A stretch of DNA of 64,000 bases. Source: Chlorokybus atmophyticus. Its lineage: Eukaryota > Streptophyta > Chlorokybophyceae > Chlorokybales > Chlorokybaceae. Both the position numbers and the translations under genes were made by a program. Shown here piece by piece: positions 20,896 through 33,962 of the stretch. The first letter of the stretch is position 1, and each line of letters begins with the position of its first letter. The notes under the pieces were generated by a model. It saw only the letters and a program-made list of their open reading frames with translations, was not told the origin of the DNA and searched no databases. The stretch is taken from the NCBI GenBank assembly GCA_009103225.1, contig RHPI01001037.1:1416717-1480716 (forward strand), in the 5' to 3' direction.

Positions 20896-23800
20896 CTACC
20901 AATCCTCCTCATCATCACTGACAGCCTCTCCGCGCTCAAGCTTGGCCTTGCGGATCTTTTCCCTCTTCTTCTTCTCCTGTCTGCTGAGCTCCTTCTTGGG
21001 AGCCTTCACCTTGATGGTATTACCCAACGCATCCAGCACCTCCTCCTGAGGCTTCCATTCCAGCTTGTCACCACCGCCCACAATGTTGGGCACACCCTTG
21101 GCAGTCAGCTTGCCATCAGCAACGAGCCAAGACTCTGGGCACAGCTCACCAGCGAACTCTGCAATGGCAAACATAACAGATCAGCAACCCCAGCATGACA
21201 GGCACAGCAAAGCAAAACAAACAACGCCTAGCACAGGGCAATGTAGCTGTGTGAAAACGAACCTCGGTTGTGGGTGATCATGATGACACCACCGCCAAAC
21301 TCCTTGATGGCACCAGCAAGGGCACCAAGAGAGTCGCGATCCAAGTAATTGGTGGGCTCATCAAGCACCAGCATGTGGGGGTTGTTCCACATAGCAGCAC
21401 CAAGCACGACCTTGACCTTCTGGCCACCAGACAGACCACCAATGTGCGTATGTGTGCTGATCTCGCGCTCCAAGCCAACATCCATCAAGTGCTTCTCAAT
21501 GTTGGCCTGAGTGAGGGGCTTTGCGACCATGCCCATGCGTGCAGCTTCCTTCATGTCAACATCGTTAACCAGCTTGGAGAAACCCATCTCCTCCAAGAAA
21601 TCGCGGGTGAGCCAGCTGTTCTTGTCAGGGCCCATGCCCTTCCACGACACCTCATACTCGTAACCCTTCTTGAGCTTGCGCCTGCTCACGATCTTGTCAA
21701 CAACCTTCTTGATGCCGTCATGCATGAACTGCGATGCCATCTTCTTCTGCTCCTCTTCTGTGAGGATGCGTGTGACCTTCTCCTGTGACTCCCTATCCTC
21801 TCCGGTGGCATACCGCCACTGAATATACTCATTGGCAGTCTTGTCCAGGTGCTTCTCAATGTGATGGAAGGCGTGCTGGGCAACGTAGGCAATGCGCAGG
21901 TTGGGGTGCTTCCAGACAACACCCTCTTGGGGCTCCATCTCTCCGGTCAGAATCTTGATCATGGTGGACTTGCCAGCGCCATTGGCACCCATGACGACAA
22001 CACGACTGTTGAGTGTGCAGAAGATGGAAACACCTTCCAGAACCTTGCGGGTGGTGTTGGGGTAGGTGAAGCCGACCTGGTGCATCTTCAGGATGGCCCT
22101 GTCCTTGCTCTTGATACCCTCCAGGAAGCCAGGCTCTGGCAGGGAGAACTTGATGGTAGTGTCAGCAAGCTTGTAATATGAGGCAGCCTCTGGCCGGACC
22201 TTGACCAGCTCAGAGAGGTTGCCGCGATAAGTCCTCAGCTTGCGGCCCTCGTAGTGGATGATGTGTGTGCAGACAGTGTCTAGGAAGCCAGAGTCGTGGG
22301 AGACAATCATACTTGTGACGGTGGGAAGGTTGGTCAGGTAGTTTTCCAACCACGCGACATTCTTTACATCCAGATGGTTGGTGGGCTCATCAAGAAGCAT
22401 GATATCTGCCTTATACAGCATGGCGCGAGCTGCAATGCAACCAGATCAACTGTTAGCAATCAGGCTAGTGGTTGTAAACCAACGTATCCAGCACAGCATG
22501 GCGGCAAGCTTACCAAGGGCAAGCTTCATCCTCCAACCACCGGAGAGAGAAGCAACGGGGGCCTTCTGCATCTCCTCGGTAAAACCAACGCTAGTGAGTA
22601 TGCTCTCACAAACGGAAAGGTCAGGGTGGATGTCGGCCAGCTCAGGCGATGTGACAACAAACTCAATCACCGCCATCTCAGATTGGGTGGCATCAATGTC
22701 GTGCTCCACATAGATGGTGCGAAGCTCCTCTTTCGGAGGGAAGCCCTCCAGCTGACCATTGGCAATGGCGCGCATGAGAGTGGACTTGCCCGCACCGTTG
22801 GGACCGCACAGACCATAGCGCTTGCCGCGCTTCAGGTGCAGCTTGGCGTTGTTCAACAGAATCTTAGCACCATAAGCCAAGCTGAAATCGCACTTGCAGA
22901 GGTCCTCACCCTCCTCATCATCGTCCTCAGCCGCATTTGCAGAAGTGTCCTCAATGCACCAGTCAAGAACTGCCTTAGCAGCGTTTTCAGCAGCATCCTT
23001 GTCCATGAAGGCAGCCAAATACGGGACAATAGTCTGCAGCACAGAACAGATGTAAGCAACTGGTTGTGGACAACGTTGTTGCAATGCAAGATGTTGGAAA
23101 AACAGCTGTCACTGACCTTGACCCATTCGCTGGTCTGGAAGTCCTTGATGGCCACCAGGTAGCAGCACAGCTCGCTGACATACTCAAGGGTCGTCAGGGC
23201 GAAGTCGTCCTTCCAGTTGCCGGAGAGATTTTCCTTGAATGCAGCCAGCATGGCCTTCTTATCGACCTTCTTAATTTCAGCAACCTCCTTGGCCTTTGCC
23301 TCCTCCTGCACGCGGACAAGAGTGGCATGTGCCCGCGCAGCGACTGTGCGGGCTTCGGGATCAGAGATCTCATTCTTGGCACGCTCCATGTCTGGAAGAA
23401 GCTTTGGAAGGAACACAGTGGCATCGGTGGGATCATCTACAAGCTGAAAGCCCAGACAACAGAGTTAGTCACTGAGAGTGATGCAACTGGAGCCACCTAG
23501 ACACCACAGCGCAGAAACAGTACCTTGGCCATGTTGTCAATGATGACAGCTGTCTGACGCTTGACAGCAGTCTGGCGCTCACGAAGACCACGAATGAGGA
23601 GAGGCACCATGATGGCAAGCGTGGGGGCCTTTACGGACTGCACGAAAGTAGTTCCAGCCAACTTCCGAACGCACTCAGGCGTCTCATGAGGGCGAGCCAG
23701 ACAGCTAATGAGCGCTGGCACAAAGGGCTCAATATCCTTGTTATCTTCAACGCTGCATAGCTCCGTCATGGCCGTGAAGGCAGCAGTCTGCGGAACAGAA

Positions 23801-24666
23801 CCAGACCGTGAGTACAGTTGAGGCGTTCATGGCCAAGACAATCTCCAGAATGCAACTTACCACGACTTGCTGCTTTGTATCAGCCATGACGTTGGAGACA
23901 GCAGGAACAATCTCTGGAAGACACCACGACATCTGCAGTGGGGCAGACCTTGCCAAGGCAATCATGATGTTCAAGGCACCAGCCTTGGTTTGCCACTTGC
24001 TGGACTCGAGCGCCTCAAAAAGGATGGGGAGCAGGACTTTGACGGAGTTGGGGGACAAAATGGAGGAGATGGCAGAAGCGGCCTGGTCAGCAGCCTGGCG
24101 CACGCCATTCACCTACAGGCAAGAACAGGATGTCAGACAACATGCTCATCAGCTACACACGTTGCGCAACCATGCCAAGCGCCGCTGTGGCAAGGGTTAC
24201 CTTATCTCCTTGAAGGTTCAAAATGCTGGAGAGCATGGGCACGACGTAGGGCTCGACAGGCTTGCCCACCACTGAGACCAGCTCTGCAACAGCAAGAAGC
24301 GCACCCTCCCTGGAAAGCGGTTCCTTGGCATCTTCCTTCGCAGCTCTAATCTTGCCCAACAAATCGTTGGTCTGTACACAGACAAGGTCAGCAAACAAAG
24401 AAGCAGGTCCCACTAACTTCATCACTACGCAATTGTCCAAGCAACAGCAACTAACGACCGATTACCTGGAGCGCTGTGATGCCTGCAGTCTTGACAAAAG
24501 AGGCTGTCTCAGCGGCAGCCTTCTTTCTGTCGTCAACCTTCAGAGAAGCCAAGCTGGCGACGAGAGCCGTCACCTGCTTGCTATCCTCACTTTCGAGTGC
24601 AACCATCATCTCCTCTGGCGATGCAGCGGGCGCCTCAGCAACAATCTCGGAAGCACCAGGAGTCAT
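20896..24666 (-). CDS. Translation elongation factor 3 (eEF3), ABCF-type ATPase
   Basis: Eight minus-strand exons: 24466-24666, 24201-24371, 23861-24112, 23524-23787, 23117-23443, 22514-23033, 21263-22429 and 20896-21158, giving 1054 residues (yeast eEF3 has 1044). HEAT repeats fill roughly residues 40-320. A four-helix segment leads into ABC1 (Walker A GPNGAGKS about 482-489, signature LSGGW, Walker B MLLDEPTNHLD) and ABC2 (GANGAGKS about 726-733, LSGGQ, MLVLDEPTNYLD). ABC2 carries the eEF3-specific chromodomain-like insertion (KGYEYEVSWKGMG, about 820-870), and the C-terminus is Lys-rich, ending DDEEDW. eEF3 binds the ribosome and uses ATP to help translocation and release of E-site tRNA. 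The chromodomain insertion separates it from other ABCF proteins such as GCN20. No start codon in good context precedes the ATG at 24666. Confidence 0.93.
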
Positions 24667-25060
24667 CGCTGCAGACTGCGACAACGTCGAGATCAGTAAA
24701 ACCCAGGGGAACGACCACAACTACCATCAACTGACAAGCAGAGAAACGGCGCGACAATTGCAGCACAACTAGCGACTCTCACCTGCTGAAGTACCGGGCT
24801 GCAGCCAAACGCGACTCGCAGCCAAGCCGAACAACGACGGCCCGCACGGAACAGACTCGCCTGCAGCCTCAACACCAACGCAGCTTGACAGCCAACCTTC
24901 GAGCCCAAGCTCACGACGCACAAACCCCAACGACCGCCGCCGCCACCGCCTTACCCTTCCTCGCCGCCTACCTGGCAGCCGGGAAGCCGCCTGAACTGCT
25001 TGTGACTGTCGCAGGAAACAACGCAATAATACTTAGCGGCGGCGCCGCCCTGTTTATATA
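24667..25060 (-). promoter_or_regulatory. Promoter / 5' UTR of eEF3
   Basis: TATATAAA on the minus strand at 25053-25060, next to GGCGGCGCCGCC, is a good TATA box. A CTGCAG acceptor directly before the ATG suggests a 5' UTR intron. Confidence 0.5.
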
Positions 25061-25920
25061 CCGCCGCTCAACTGTCCGAGCTGGAAGCCGCGCGGCGGAT
25101 CCATCGATCCGGAACCAAAGTTTTAGCCGGCGGTTGCGCAATTACTGCCGAGTACTTTACCCAGTGTTTCGGTCAATTGCCTCCACTCTAGGCCGGTTGG
25201 GGGTCTGTGTTGGTCGGACGTTATATGCAATAACAAAAAAGCTGATGCGTGTCTATCAATATATCGGAGCGGCCGCCGTTGCTAAGTCCGTTTTCGGACA
25301 GACAACTGTCTTCCAGCCGCCACGGTCCACCCGTCGGATGGAGCCTGTGCTGAGGCGAGTCGCGCGCTAAACCGTTGATCTGAATGTGGCCGGCGGCGGG
25401 AGTCTCCGCTGTCCGGCCCAGTGCGAATCTGTGGCACGAGCACGGCTCTGAGTGTAGGGTTTCGGGCGCCACCCCTTTTCCTCTGCGGGTCTATAAAAGC
25501 TACGGCTGCGCGTCAGTCTTTCGCTCAGTTTGGTCCACTCAGAGGACCATCAACGGTGCACGGCTGGCTTCAGCGTCCCGGGGCCGCGGATGCGGAATTT
25601 GGTGCCACCAAAGCGCGACCGCGCCTGCCAGCGTGCGGAGTCGAATGGAAGTCACGTGGCGGATGGGGTTGATGACTAGGCATCGCTCTGTTGCCGTCCG
25701 ATCGTGTGAGCCGCAAGCAAGCAAGGTGCGGTGTCGTCAATCATGCTGAGGTCTATTGCTCCCAAAACACACTCTGACCAGTTGATGGGTTGCGCAGCGC
25801 AGAGATCCCTCAGCTTGCAGCATCATGCGGCATCTCCCCCTTGATTCGCACGGTTATTTCGGAACTCCTGAGCGAGGCCAGGGCGTGTGCCACGTACACA
25901 AAGTACCGTATTTGCCCGTA
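25061..25920. other. Spacer between eEF3 promoter and the transposon cluster
   Basis: No gene recognised. A plus-strand CTATAAAAG at about 25491-25499 looks like a TATA box, but nothing downstream of it could be assigned. Confidence 0.35.
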
Positions 25921-25922
25921 TA

Positions 25923-28263
25923 CAGTCCACCCTCGATGTAGTGACCACGGATGTTTCAAGAGAAATTGTCACTGCAGAGAGTTGTCAAGACTTCGATGTA
26001 GTGACCAAGTGTCACTGTAGCGCATTACAGCTATGTAACGACAGTCTGTCGTTATAACGAGGTATGAGCCTGCTGCTAGACTATCCTCTATGTAGTGACT
26101 ACCGGTCACTAGATCGAGGTGTGCATACAAACTCAGCATGCATTCATTCGTGTCAAGTGCAAGCATGCCAACACACTGCACATGTGTGTGATGCCTTCGC
26201 TACAATACTCTATATTAATACATACATAATGAACTCCACACAGCCACAAATGAACGAATGTCCACTTGCCGCGTGCGCATTGTGTTAACGGCCGATGCGC
26301 GCAACGTCTTGGCAACGATGCGCTGCATATCCAAAGCATCGCGAGGTGTGAATGTGGATGCATTGTCGTTGATGAACACTTGCAATCGACTAGCTATCAA
26401 GCGAGCTTCCTATAATGGAACGCACGGCGGGGGGATGTTATCAGCATTAGCGTCGCCCGGATCGTTCTCTTACATCAAATGAGCCAGGCTCTGTACCCAA
26501 CTCCACCAGCTCCTTCACGCTCAACTCCGCCTCAACTTCATTTTCTTCAATCAAGTCGACATACTCTTCCATGGTCGTCTTGTCTTTGAGGTCAAGACGA
26601 CCAATGAGAGAAGCAAGCTCATCAGCATCATGCTCCTCCAGGCGTGTTGCAGAGCGCTCATCGGCTTCACGGATGTCGGCATCCCATGATGATGGAAGGA
26701 TCCCTGTCTTTCTCCAACAGTTGCAAATGGATTGTGGCTCCACCGATTCCCATGCACTCACCGCCCACTACAAAGCTTGCTTGATGTTGGCTTTAAAGGT
26801 TGAGACTAGGGTGGAAGGGTCATTGGATTCTGACAGCAGCCACTCGATCAGCAACTTTATGTAATGAACCTTTAAGCAAGCTATTATGCCTTGATCTAAG
26901 GGCTGGACTTTGGAGGTGGTGTGGGGAGGGAGGCACACCAGCGTCACGTGAGTAAGCTTCGCAATGTTCAGGCCATGAAGTTCCCCTTTTTCAACATGAG
27001 CGTCCGGTAAAATGTGACGGGACACATTGTTTAGCAGCAGCACGATGTGCTTCTCCGCCATTGACACGCGTGCATTCAGCTTCTTCACCCCGTGCAAGAA
27101 GAACTTGGTAGTCATCCATGCTGAGGCATTGTTGTAGTAGTCCACAAACTTGCATAGATCGAATTTACCAAAGCAACGTGGTTTGGCATACTTGTGAATG
27201 AAGACCACTGGTATGGCATGCGCTGCTTGTCGATGCCATTTACGTTCGCAACAAAGCCAAGCAAGCGTGACACGCTTTTTGCATTTCTTCCGGCCTCGCA
27301 CTGCTTCTGGAGCCAGCGTGCGAACTGGCATTTGTCGATTTTCTTACAGTCCAGCCTCAGCAAAGTTGTATGTGGTTTCTGGTGTCGCCCCAAGCTCGTC
27401 CATTACTAGCGGCAACTTCGCACGAGCCCTTGCCACACCTTCTTCGTCGGCATCGGCGGGCTTGTCTTGGTATTTAACGCATCTGATGTTATGCCTAAAA
27501 AACAACGTATGCTTAATATCAAGTCGCAATGATATACAGGATAACTACCCTTCCAACGTCTTACCTTTCCTTAAACTTCCAACCAGCCAGGGGATGCCTT
27601 GAACGCTGCCTCGTCAATGTGCATCTCATCTCCAAGCTTGATGGCTTGTGTAGTCAGCATGGCGTCTGAGATGTCGACCTTGCATTGCGCTTCTGCGAAT
27701 GTTGATACAGCATTAGCATCATCTAGTCAAAACATGTAAGTGTACACGCATGTGTACTAGTATGTAAGTAGCATTGCAGCAACAGACTACTACCACCACC
27801 AGCACCAACACCAGCACACCACCACCAGCACCAGCACCAATATGCAATCGGCAGATTGCAGCACAAGTATACAACCAGCAAGTGTATGCAAGTGTGTGGG
27901 AATGTATGCGGGTACACGCATGTATGCAAGTGTGCAATCAGCCAATTGCAGCAATGACTACAAACCACATGAGGCCGCCCCTGCCGCTGCCGCCGCCGCC
28001 GCCGATGCCACCTCTACCGTAGCGGCTGTGACAGCCGCTACCTCCACTTCGGCATTTGACGCCGGAACCTCGCTGCTATCTAACCATAATCAATGGATTC
28101 CATGCTATGTACCCTTGATATAATGACATTTGCTATTAGCACTACCTGTCGTTACAGAGATTGTGATAGTCACTACAAATCATATGCGAATCGGTTATGC
28201 AAGTAAATGTCACTATTGCGAGGGTGTCATTGAAACGAGTGTGATTACAGCGCGGGTAGACTG
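25923..28263 (-). mobile_element. Tigger-1: pogo/Tigger DNA transposon (decayed)
   Basis: The left end starts CAGTCCACCCTCGATGTAGT and the right end, read inward on the minus strand, CAGTCTACCCGCGCTGTAAT. These are recognisable terminal inverted repeats of the CAGTC type used by pogo/Tigger elements. TA precedes the left end; the right end runs into a C-run and an assembly gap, so the second TA is not visible. The transposase inside is read on the minus strand. CA/ACC-type and GCC-type simple repeats lie near its start side (27780-28020). Confidence 0.75.
26447..27660 (-). pseudogene. Tigger-1 transposase (DDE_1 / CENP-B-like), broken
   Basis: Minus-strand pieces in several frames. From the N-terminal side they are: a helix-turn-helix remnant (IDEAAFKASPGWLEV); TTYNFAEAGL, where functional relatives read YNxDExGL; the strand segment with KPRCFGKFD and NNASAWMTTKFF; VLLLNNVSRH, where the second catalytic Asp would be expected but Asn is found (codon 27029-27031); VCLPPHTTSKVQPLDQGII; and the C-terminal WESVEPQSICNCWRKTGILP. 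A stop precedes the last piece. Loss of catalytic acids and frame breaks mean no active enzyme. Family identity is clear from LPPHTTSxxQPLDQG. Confidence 0.8.
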
Positions 28264-28279
28264 CACCCCCCCCCCCCCC

Positions 28280-28297
28280 NNNNNNNNNNNNNNNNNN
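28280..28297. other. Assembly gap (18 N) after a C homopolymer
   Basis: A run of 15 C (28265-28279) goes directly into Ns just outside the Tigger-1 terminal repeat. Confidence 0.95.
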
Positions 28298-28508
28298 GGC
28301 TTTGTTTGACACCCCCCTTTTACGGACAAGAATCTTATCTTGCCGCAAGATAGTACCCTAATACACCCCCCCCCCTCATTGCGTTTGCGTAGTAGGGGAA
28401 GACGTGGTGCGTCGGGGTCGAACGAACGGTGTTGTGTTTGGTCGTGCTCTGTAATTGATGGACCATATACACAGCATCGACGACGACCGCCGTGCGTTGG
28501 GCGGAGTA

Positions 28509-28528
28509 CAGTCTACTCTCCTTATAAG
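28509..28528 (+). repeat. Tigger-2 left terminal inverted repeat
   Basis: CAGTCTACTC then CTTATA spacing shared with the right end at 42694-42713; three mismatches in the first 20 bases. Confidence 0.75.
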
Positions 28529-28681
28529 TATACACTTGGTCCTCAAAAATAATATACTTATAAAATATATATGTTTACCTTCATATAAGTATGTAATATG
28601 TTTACATGCATATCAGTATAATAAATACTTATACACAGAGTCAGCCCATTTGCAGCACCTCTTTGTTATAAACATAGATAT

Positions 28682-29284
28682 TGTCATGTCTGTTGTCCGC
28701 GCATGGCAGCCATCATCGGGCCTGCCTACATCGAGACCCTCGCCCGGCCTACCAGCATACCGACCCGCTTACGGCACTGACCAGTAGCTAGGTCATAACT
28801 CTAGGATAGCTCATGACCATAGCCTACATAGGCACCGCGCGTAGGTGATTAGTTGTGAAATCAGTTGTAAGTTGTGTTCTACATCGAGTGGAAATTTCTA
28901 TGAAAATAGCCTCGATATGACCGTTAGCTTATGTTCTGAACAGTCATGGTTTGACTTGTATAAGTAGTCACAATGATCACCGGATCAGCTGGTGACACTG
29001 TGAGTAAGAAGGCTAAGAGCTTATGAAGCGACTTGAACTACGAACACGCCGTCCCAGTTATTAGGAAACCCCTCACCGTGTGGAAGCTTGTGCATGCTCT
29101 TGTGCACCGCGCTTGTCATTGCTGTGAGCTTGGTGTGCCTGGTTGCGGTGTGCGTATTGGCATCAGTTAGGGCATAGCATCCACGTGTTGCTTGCTCATT
29201 CACCTCACTTAACATTGTAACACATTTTCCACTCATGCAAAGAATTGTATAAACAGCACTACCTATAATAGTGGCTTGTTGACT
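28682..29284 (+). repeat. 5' LTR (short form) of the methyltransferase-bearing gypsy element
   Basis: Aligns over its whole length with 38905-39509, with scattered substitutions and a few indels. It lacks the roughly 215-bp tail that follows the 3' copy. Confidence 0.8.
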
Positions 29285-29505
29285 TACAGTGTCACCCTCT
29301 TTGCTCAAGTGAGTGTAGTTGCATTCTGTTCTCTCATCAGAAGTGCAGCTTGTGATGTTTACATCTCAGTGCATTGTTGTCATCGCCATCGCATAGTGCG
29401 CACAAGCACTAGTGTCACACAGTTTTGGTATAGCAGCATTGGTGATATCATTGTAAGAGTACAAACGCTCTACCCTTCATACACCTTCACCATTGCATTA
29501 GCTGT

Positions 29506-31349
29506 ATGAGCAGGCCCACCCCTTTCTCGTCAATAGAAGAAGGGAACCTCAACAGCTGGAGCCCAACCTCCAACCTTACCTACGAGCGCGCAAGTGAAGG
29601 GAGCAGTCACCGTAGCAGCAGAGGCTCACGCCCCGTCTCCGACTTCACCTCGTTTCACTCTACTCGTCGTCAGCGAGCATGTCCACCTCCGTTGGACAGT
29701 GACGATGACAAGATGGAGCCTTTCAGCTTAACCAACTCTCTGCGCTTCTCCGAACGCTCTGGCACCACCTGACTTGGTGAGTTCATCATCAAGTTCCACT
29801 CTCAGATGCGGCAGCAAGCTCTCAAGAGCAAAGACTGGACAGATGAGGTATCGTTTCATGTGTCCGCTCGATACCTTGATTACGAAGCACATGATGTGTG
29901 GAAGTCCGTTGCTGAGTTGCACAAGATTGATGGCTACGGCGAGCTGGCCAGCACCATAGCCTCCACATCAGTGCACAGCCCATCAACTGCTGTCCCCGTA
30001 GCAGCGGCCCCACCAGCCTCATTCACTGTTCTCATCCTAACCGCAGCCTTGAAAAAGGCAAAAAATGAAGAAGTTGAGGTGGTAGTGGCTTTTTTAACTC
30101 CTGCAGAGATCGAGGCCAACAAGGCTGACCGCCGGATTATAATATTCAACCGCACCGCTGCTATCATTAAGAAGCAACCAGGGGAGCAGCAAGCTGCAGC
30201 GTTGGAAACGGCTACTCCTCTGCTTCCAGCACCGGGCTCGCGCGCTCCAGCAAGAGGCAGTGTTTTCACCCTCGAGTCAGTGGCATTGCGGGCACCCGCG
30301 CTTATGGTGGGCATTGCCATGTCGGACTCTCTTTTAAAATACCTCTACGCCGCACTTCGGCGTACGTTCCCACCTCAAACCAACATCAAGGTGGAAGAGT
30401 TGAGGCACTTCGACGGAAGCCCAACGAGGACCCTCTTCGGCTGTATTCGCGGTTAGAAGGGTTGCTTAAAGACACCAATTACAAGATTGTCAGTAAGGAG
30501 GCGGCAGCAGTGGTGTATGTAGCCGAGTTGGATCCCACCTTGAGCGAGTCAACGCGCCTGACGCTGAATTACAGCAGGCCCCTTGGCTACACCCTTAAGG
30601 AAGCTCTTGAGACTGCACAAGCCATCCTCAAGCGCGCGGTGTACGAGAAAGCAGTGCTGAACACCAACCGCAGTGCCTCACGGCCTATGGCAGGCACAAG
30701 TGCAGAGCCCCCTCAATAAGACCGCAGCCGAGAGACTCAAGGAGTCCAAAACAAAGATAAATGGTCAGCTCATGCTGCCCTTATTGCTCCAGTGTTGTGC
30801 CATCGGTGTGGTCGGCATGGCCACTATAAAAAGGAGTGCACCGAAGACTATGGCAACCTTGTGTGCGACTACTACTGCCACAAGACGGGACACTTGGAGA
30901 CAGTATGCTGGCTCAAGTTCCCCGAGTTGCGGCCCTCTATTGGCTACAACAACAACAACAGCGCTGGTGGCTACCGCGGCAACAACAACAACAACAACAA
31001 CGGGGGCTACCACAACAGCAACAACGCTGGCGGCCACAATAACGGCAACAACGCTGTTGGCAACCACCCCAACATCCCCAATGCCGGCAACCGCAGAGAG
31101 GAGTCGGGCTACAGAGGGAAACCGCTGCAGCGCAAAGGACCTAAGGGACGTCCTCGTGCTAGAGCGGCGGTTGTCAAAGCATCAGCTCCTCCACCAGCCG
31201 TCGACAAAAATGCAGCCCTTATGGCGCGCGTGGCACAACTGGAAGAGAACAAGGAGCAGGATTATCAAGCCTGCTACTCTGCCCGCTGGGCTAGAAGATG
31301 GCACCCAACCGAGACAGGGACACTCCCACGCCATCTCGTGTGCAACTAA
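29506..31349 (+). pseudogene. gag of the methyltransferase-bearing gypsy element, broken
   Basis: Starts MSRPTPFSS at 29506. An in-frame TGA at 29770 is followed by a capsid-like stretch (LGEFIIKFHSQM, VSARYLDYEAHDVW), and a frameshift near 30420 leads to RLYSRLEGLLKDTNYKI. A TAA at 30717 precedes two zinc knuckles: CHRCGRHGHYKKEC (CX2CX4HX4C) and CDYYCHKTGHLETVC (CX3CX4HX4C). An Asn/Gly-rich tract with AAC repeats follows (about 30946-31060). Gag would form the virus-like particle and bind the RNA. The second knuckle has one residue too many for the standard spacing. Confidence 0.7.
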
Positions 31350-33295
31350 CAAGACGTGCGCGTAGAGAAGCTGGCGCATCATCGACAGCGGTATCGTTGG
31401 AAGCCACAAGTGGTGCTGCCTCCGCATCCACAACCACTATTGGGACGACGCCATCAATGACACCGTCGGCATTCACACCAACAACGACAGCAGGTGTAAG
31501 CACCCATGGCACCATGCTATCTCCGGTGATGGAAAGCACCGAAGCCGCGGCAGCCATGGTCGGCGGGTTCGTGGGTAGTGAAGCCACCACTCCTACCTCC
31601 ATTGGAGCCACGGCATCAGCCACGACTGCTGCCACCCTCACTGCTGCCACCTCGATCATGACTCTTGCTGCAGGTGCCACAACCATCACTTGAAGTGATG
31701 TTGCACCCACGGCAATACCACCTGACGTTCGAGCAGCGCCGCCACCAGCACTTGATGTCACTCAGCAAGCACCACGCGAACCGCAAGCAGACCAAGCTTG
31801 GGTATCCATTCTGCACAACATCAAGCCCACCACCATTGCATACGGACCTGGGGGACAGTGCACTACACGCGTGGCACGCGATGATCGCATCCTGCCTCTA
31901 TCACCTCCAGGGGACCACACGCTGCCGGAGCCCACCCATCAACATCTAGAGGACGAAATTCTCGCCGGCACTGCTCTGGAGATGAGGGATTGGCTCTTCG
32001 GGGTTACCTACCGGCGACCTGCTATGCTGGAGCTGGCCATACAGCTGTTCTTGACGTTGCACGCAAGGGTGCAGGGCGCACCCAGTCAGCCGCGACAGCC
32101 AATGCCCGCGCAACAGATTGAGTAGTCACCGCTTGACCCGCTCGGACTTCAGCGCCGTCAAGTACAAGCCCTCATGGTGACCACGTCAGACATGCCGCTG
32201 GGCACTGACCCTGCGCTTCGAGGGCTCATTCAGGGAAGCCGGCAGGAGCGGTTTTTTTGTCCTCGATCAAGCACATCGCTATCGATTGAGTGGACCAAGC
32301 AACACAAGTTGACGCACGCCGTTAAGTGTACGAGGCAAAACATGCTGCTTTAATGCCGACCGCGGCGCCGGCTGATGTCGACAGCACCTCCAATACACTG
32401 ACCGTGGTGTAGCCCACATCAACTGCAGTCGCTCCGCGAAGGCAAGCAACTGTTGCGGACCAAGCGAGGGCGTTGGCGCAACAATTGAGGGGGGTAATTG
32501 CCCTGCTGCTGCCTCCTTTGGTTGAAGACATGCCCGAAAATCAATGCGATTCAGGACGAGGGTAGTACCTTACCCCACATGAGGACACCACACAATGAGG
32601 AGGAGCTGGTATGGTGGGAGAGCAACAACTCCGTACCGCACTCATACGATAAGCAGTTATGCTGCACAGGCCTGAGGGCAGTGCATTACAACAGATGATG
32701 GGGATGCGAGAAGGCAGTGCCACCTGTGCACGTCGTGACATGGCTAGTCGCCAATCACCCTGCCGTCCCCATCTTTACCTTTGGCAACAGAGCATCATGG
32801 TTGGGGGCATCCGTTCGCTCGCTGTGACAAGCATACGACGAGGCCGCCACCACGGCTTCAGACACATTGGAGGGAGTGCAAGAGGCAATGCTGCGGCTGC
32901 CAGGGGTAGAAGCTACACGGCAACCACTGCGCATCGCCATTGCTTATGAGCTACACGCACGACAGACTGACCTCCAGCGCACTATACGTGCACGCGCCAT
33001 GATCGTACTCGATGTGTGTGTGGTACATGGAAGGTGGGATGCCTACACGGCAGGAATATTGCGAGTCCCCACCATCACCCACGACATGCGGCGACAGCTA
33101 CTACACGCAGTGTACCTGCAGCCCATGCCTCAATACCATCATTGGACTGACATGGACACGGAGCCCACAGCCACGTGGGAAGGGACATTGGTCAGAGAGG
33201 CGGCTTGTGCCGTTTGATGGACGTACGCCGCAGAGGAAGCTAAACGCGAGGCAGGCCCACAACCACCGAGTCCTCCGAGTTTTCCTCCACAGCCA
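31350..33295 (+). other. Degenerate linker between gag and protease
   Basis: About 1.9 kb inside the retrotransposon, Thr/Ala/Pro-rich in all plus frames with no identifiable domain. One protein-like piece (31871-32125, with EMRDWLFGVTYRRPAML) may belong to a second gag-like segment. Confidence 0.4.
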
Positions 33296-33955
33296 TTGGG
33301 TACACCTGCGGGCATGATCCCATCCTCGCAGAGGCAGCATCCACCTGCACCGCCACTACAATCGTCGCCGAAACCCCCAGCACCAAGGCCTCCCCGTGTC
33401 TACCAACCACCACGACAAGGTCGGTTCGGCAGAGGGAGAGGGCAAGAAGAGGGTCCTCCAGACTCAGCAGGCAGAGGAGCTTTGGCTGCACTGCGCTCAG
33501 CACCCCCAGCTGAGAGACATGAGGCCCCGATGGTGGCAGCCCGCACGAAGAGGCTGCTCATCAACGCTAACGCGGCCATGGTTGCCAACGAAGGCAAGCA
33601 CGTGGCCGTCAACGGTCAAGCACCCAAGCGTGTGATGCAGAACACCGGAGCACAGCCTGTCATCATCCGGCGTTTCCTTGCTCGGTCCCTTGGCATCACC
33701 AGCTCAGACTTGCTGCCTTGTTCATATGTGTTGGACGCCGCTACCGGCAGTTGTGACAAGGTGATGGGGGTTACCAAGGAGGCTCTCTGCATCCGGTTGA
33801 CAGGGCTGGACCCAACCCACACCACGGAGATCATTCAGCAATGCGTAGTCGCCAACGCCGACTCCTTCGGATTTCTGCTTGGACAGGACTTTAACTTCCC
33901 CGTGGGTATGGGCCTGGACTACTTGACAGAGCGGGCTTGGTTCCGACCACATTAG
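33296..33955 (+). pseudogene. Retropepsin-like protease region of the gypsy element
   Basis: A 219-residue open stretch. A Pro/Arg-rich linker precedes an aspartic-protease-like strand reading VMQNTGAQPVIIRRFLARSLG. The catalytic triad would be DTG or DSG; here Asn replaces Asp (codon 33641-33643). A following ADSFGFLLGQDFNFPVGMGL segment fits the second half of a retropepsin fold. The substitution should abolish proteolysis in this copy. Confidence 0.6.
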
Positions 33956-33962
33956 GACGAAG

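Noticed and set aside
24769-25026. Minus-strand frame upstream of eEF3 as a first coding exon
   Set aside because: It is Arg-rich without similarity to eEF3; the ATG at 24666 already gives a full-length protein, and this stretch fits a 5' UTR.
25480-25760. Possible small RNA gene after CTATAAAAG
   Set aside because: No snRNA, tRNA or SRP signature could be recognised downstream, and no terminator-like T-run follows.
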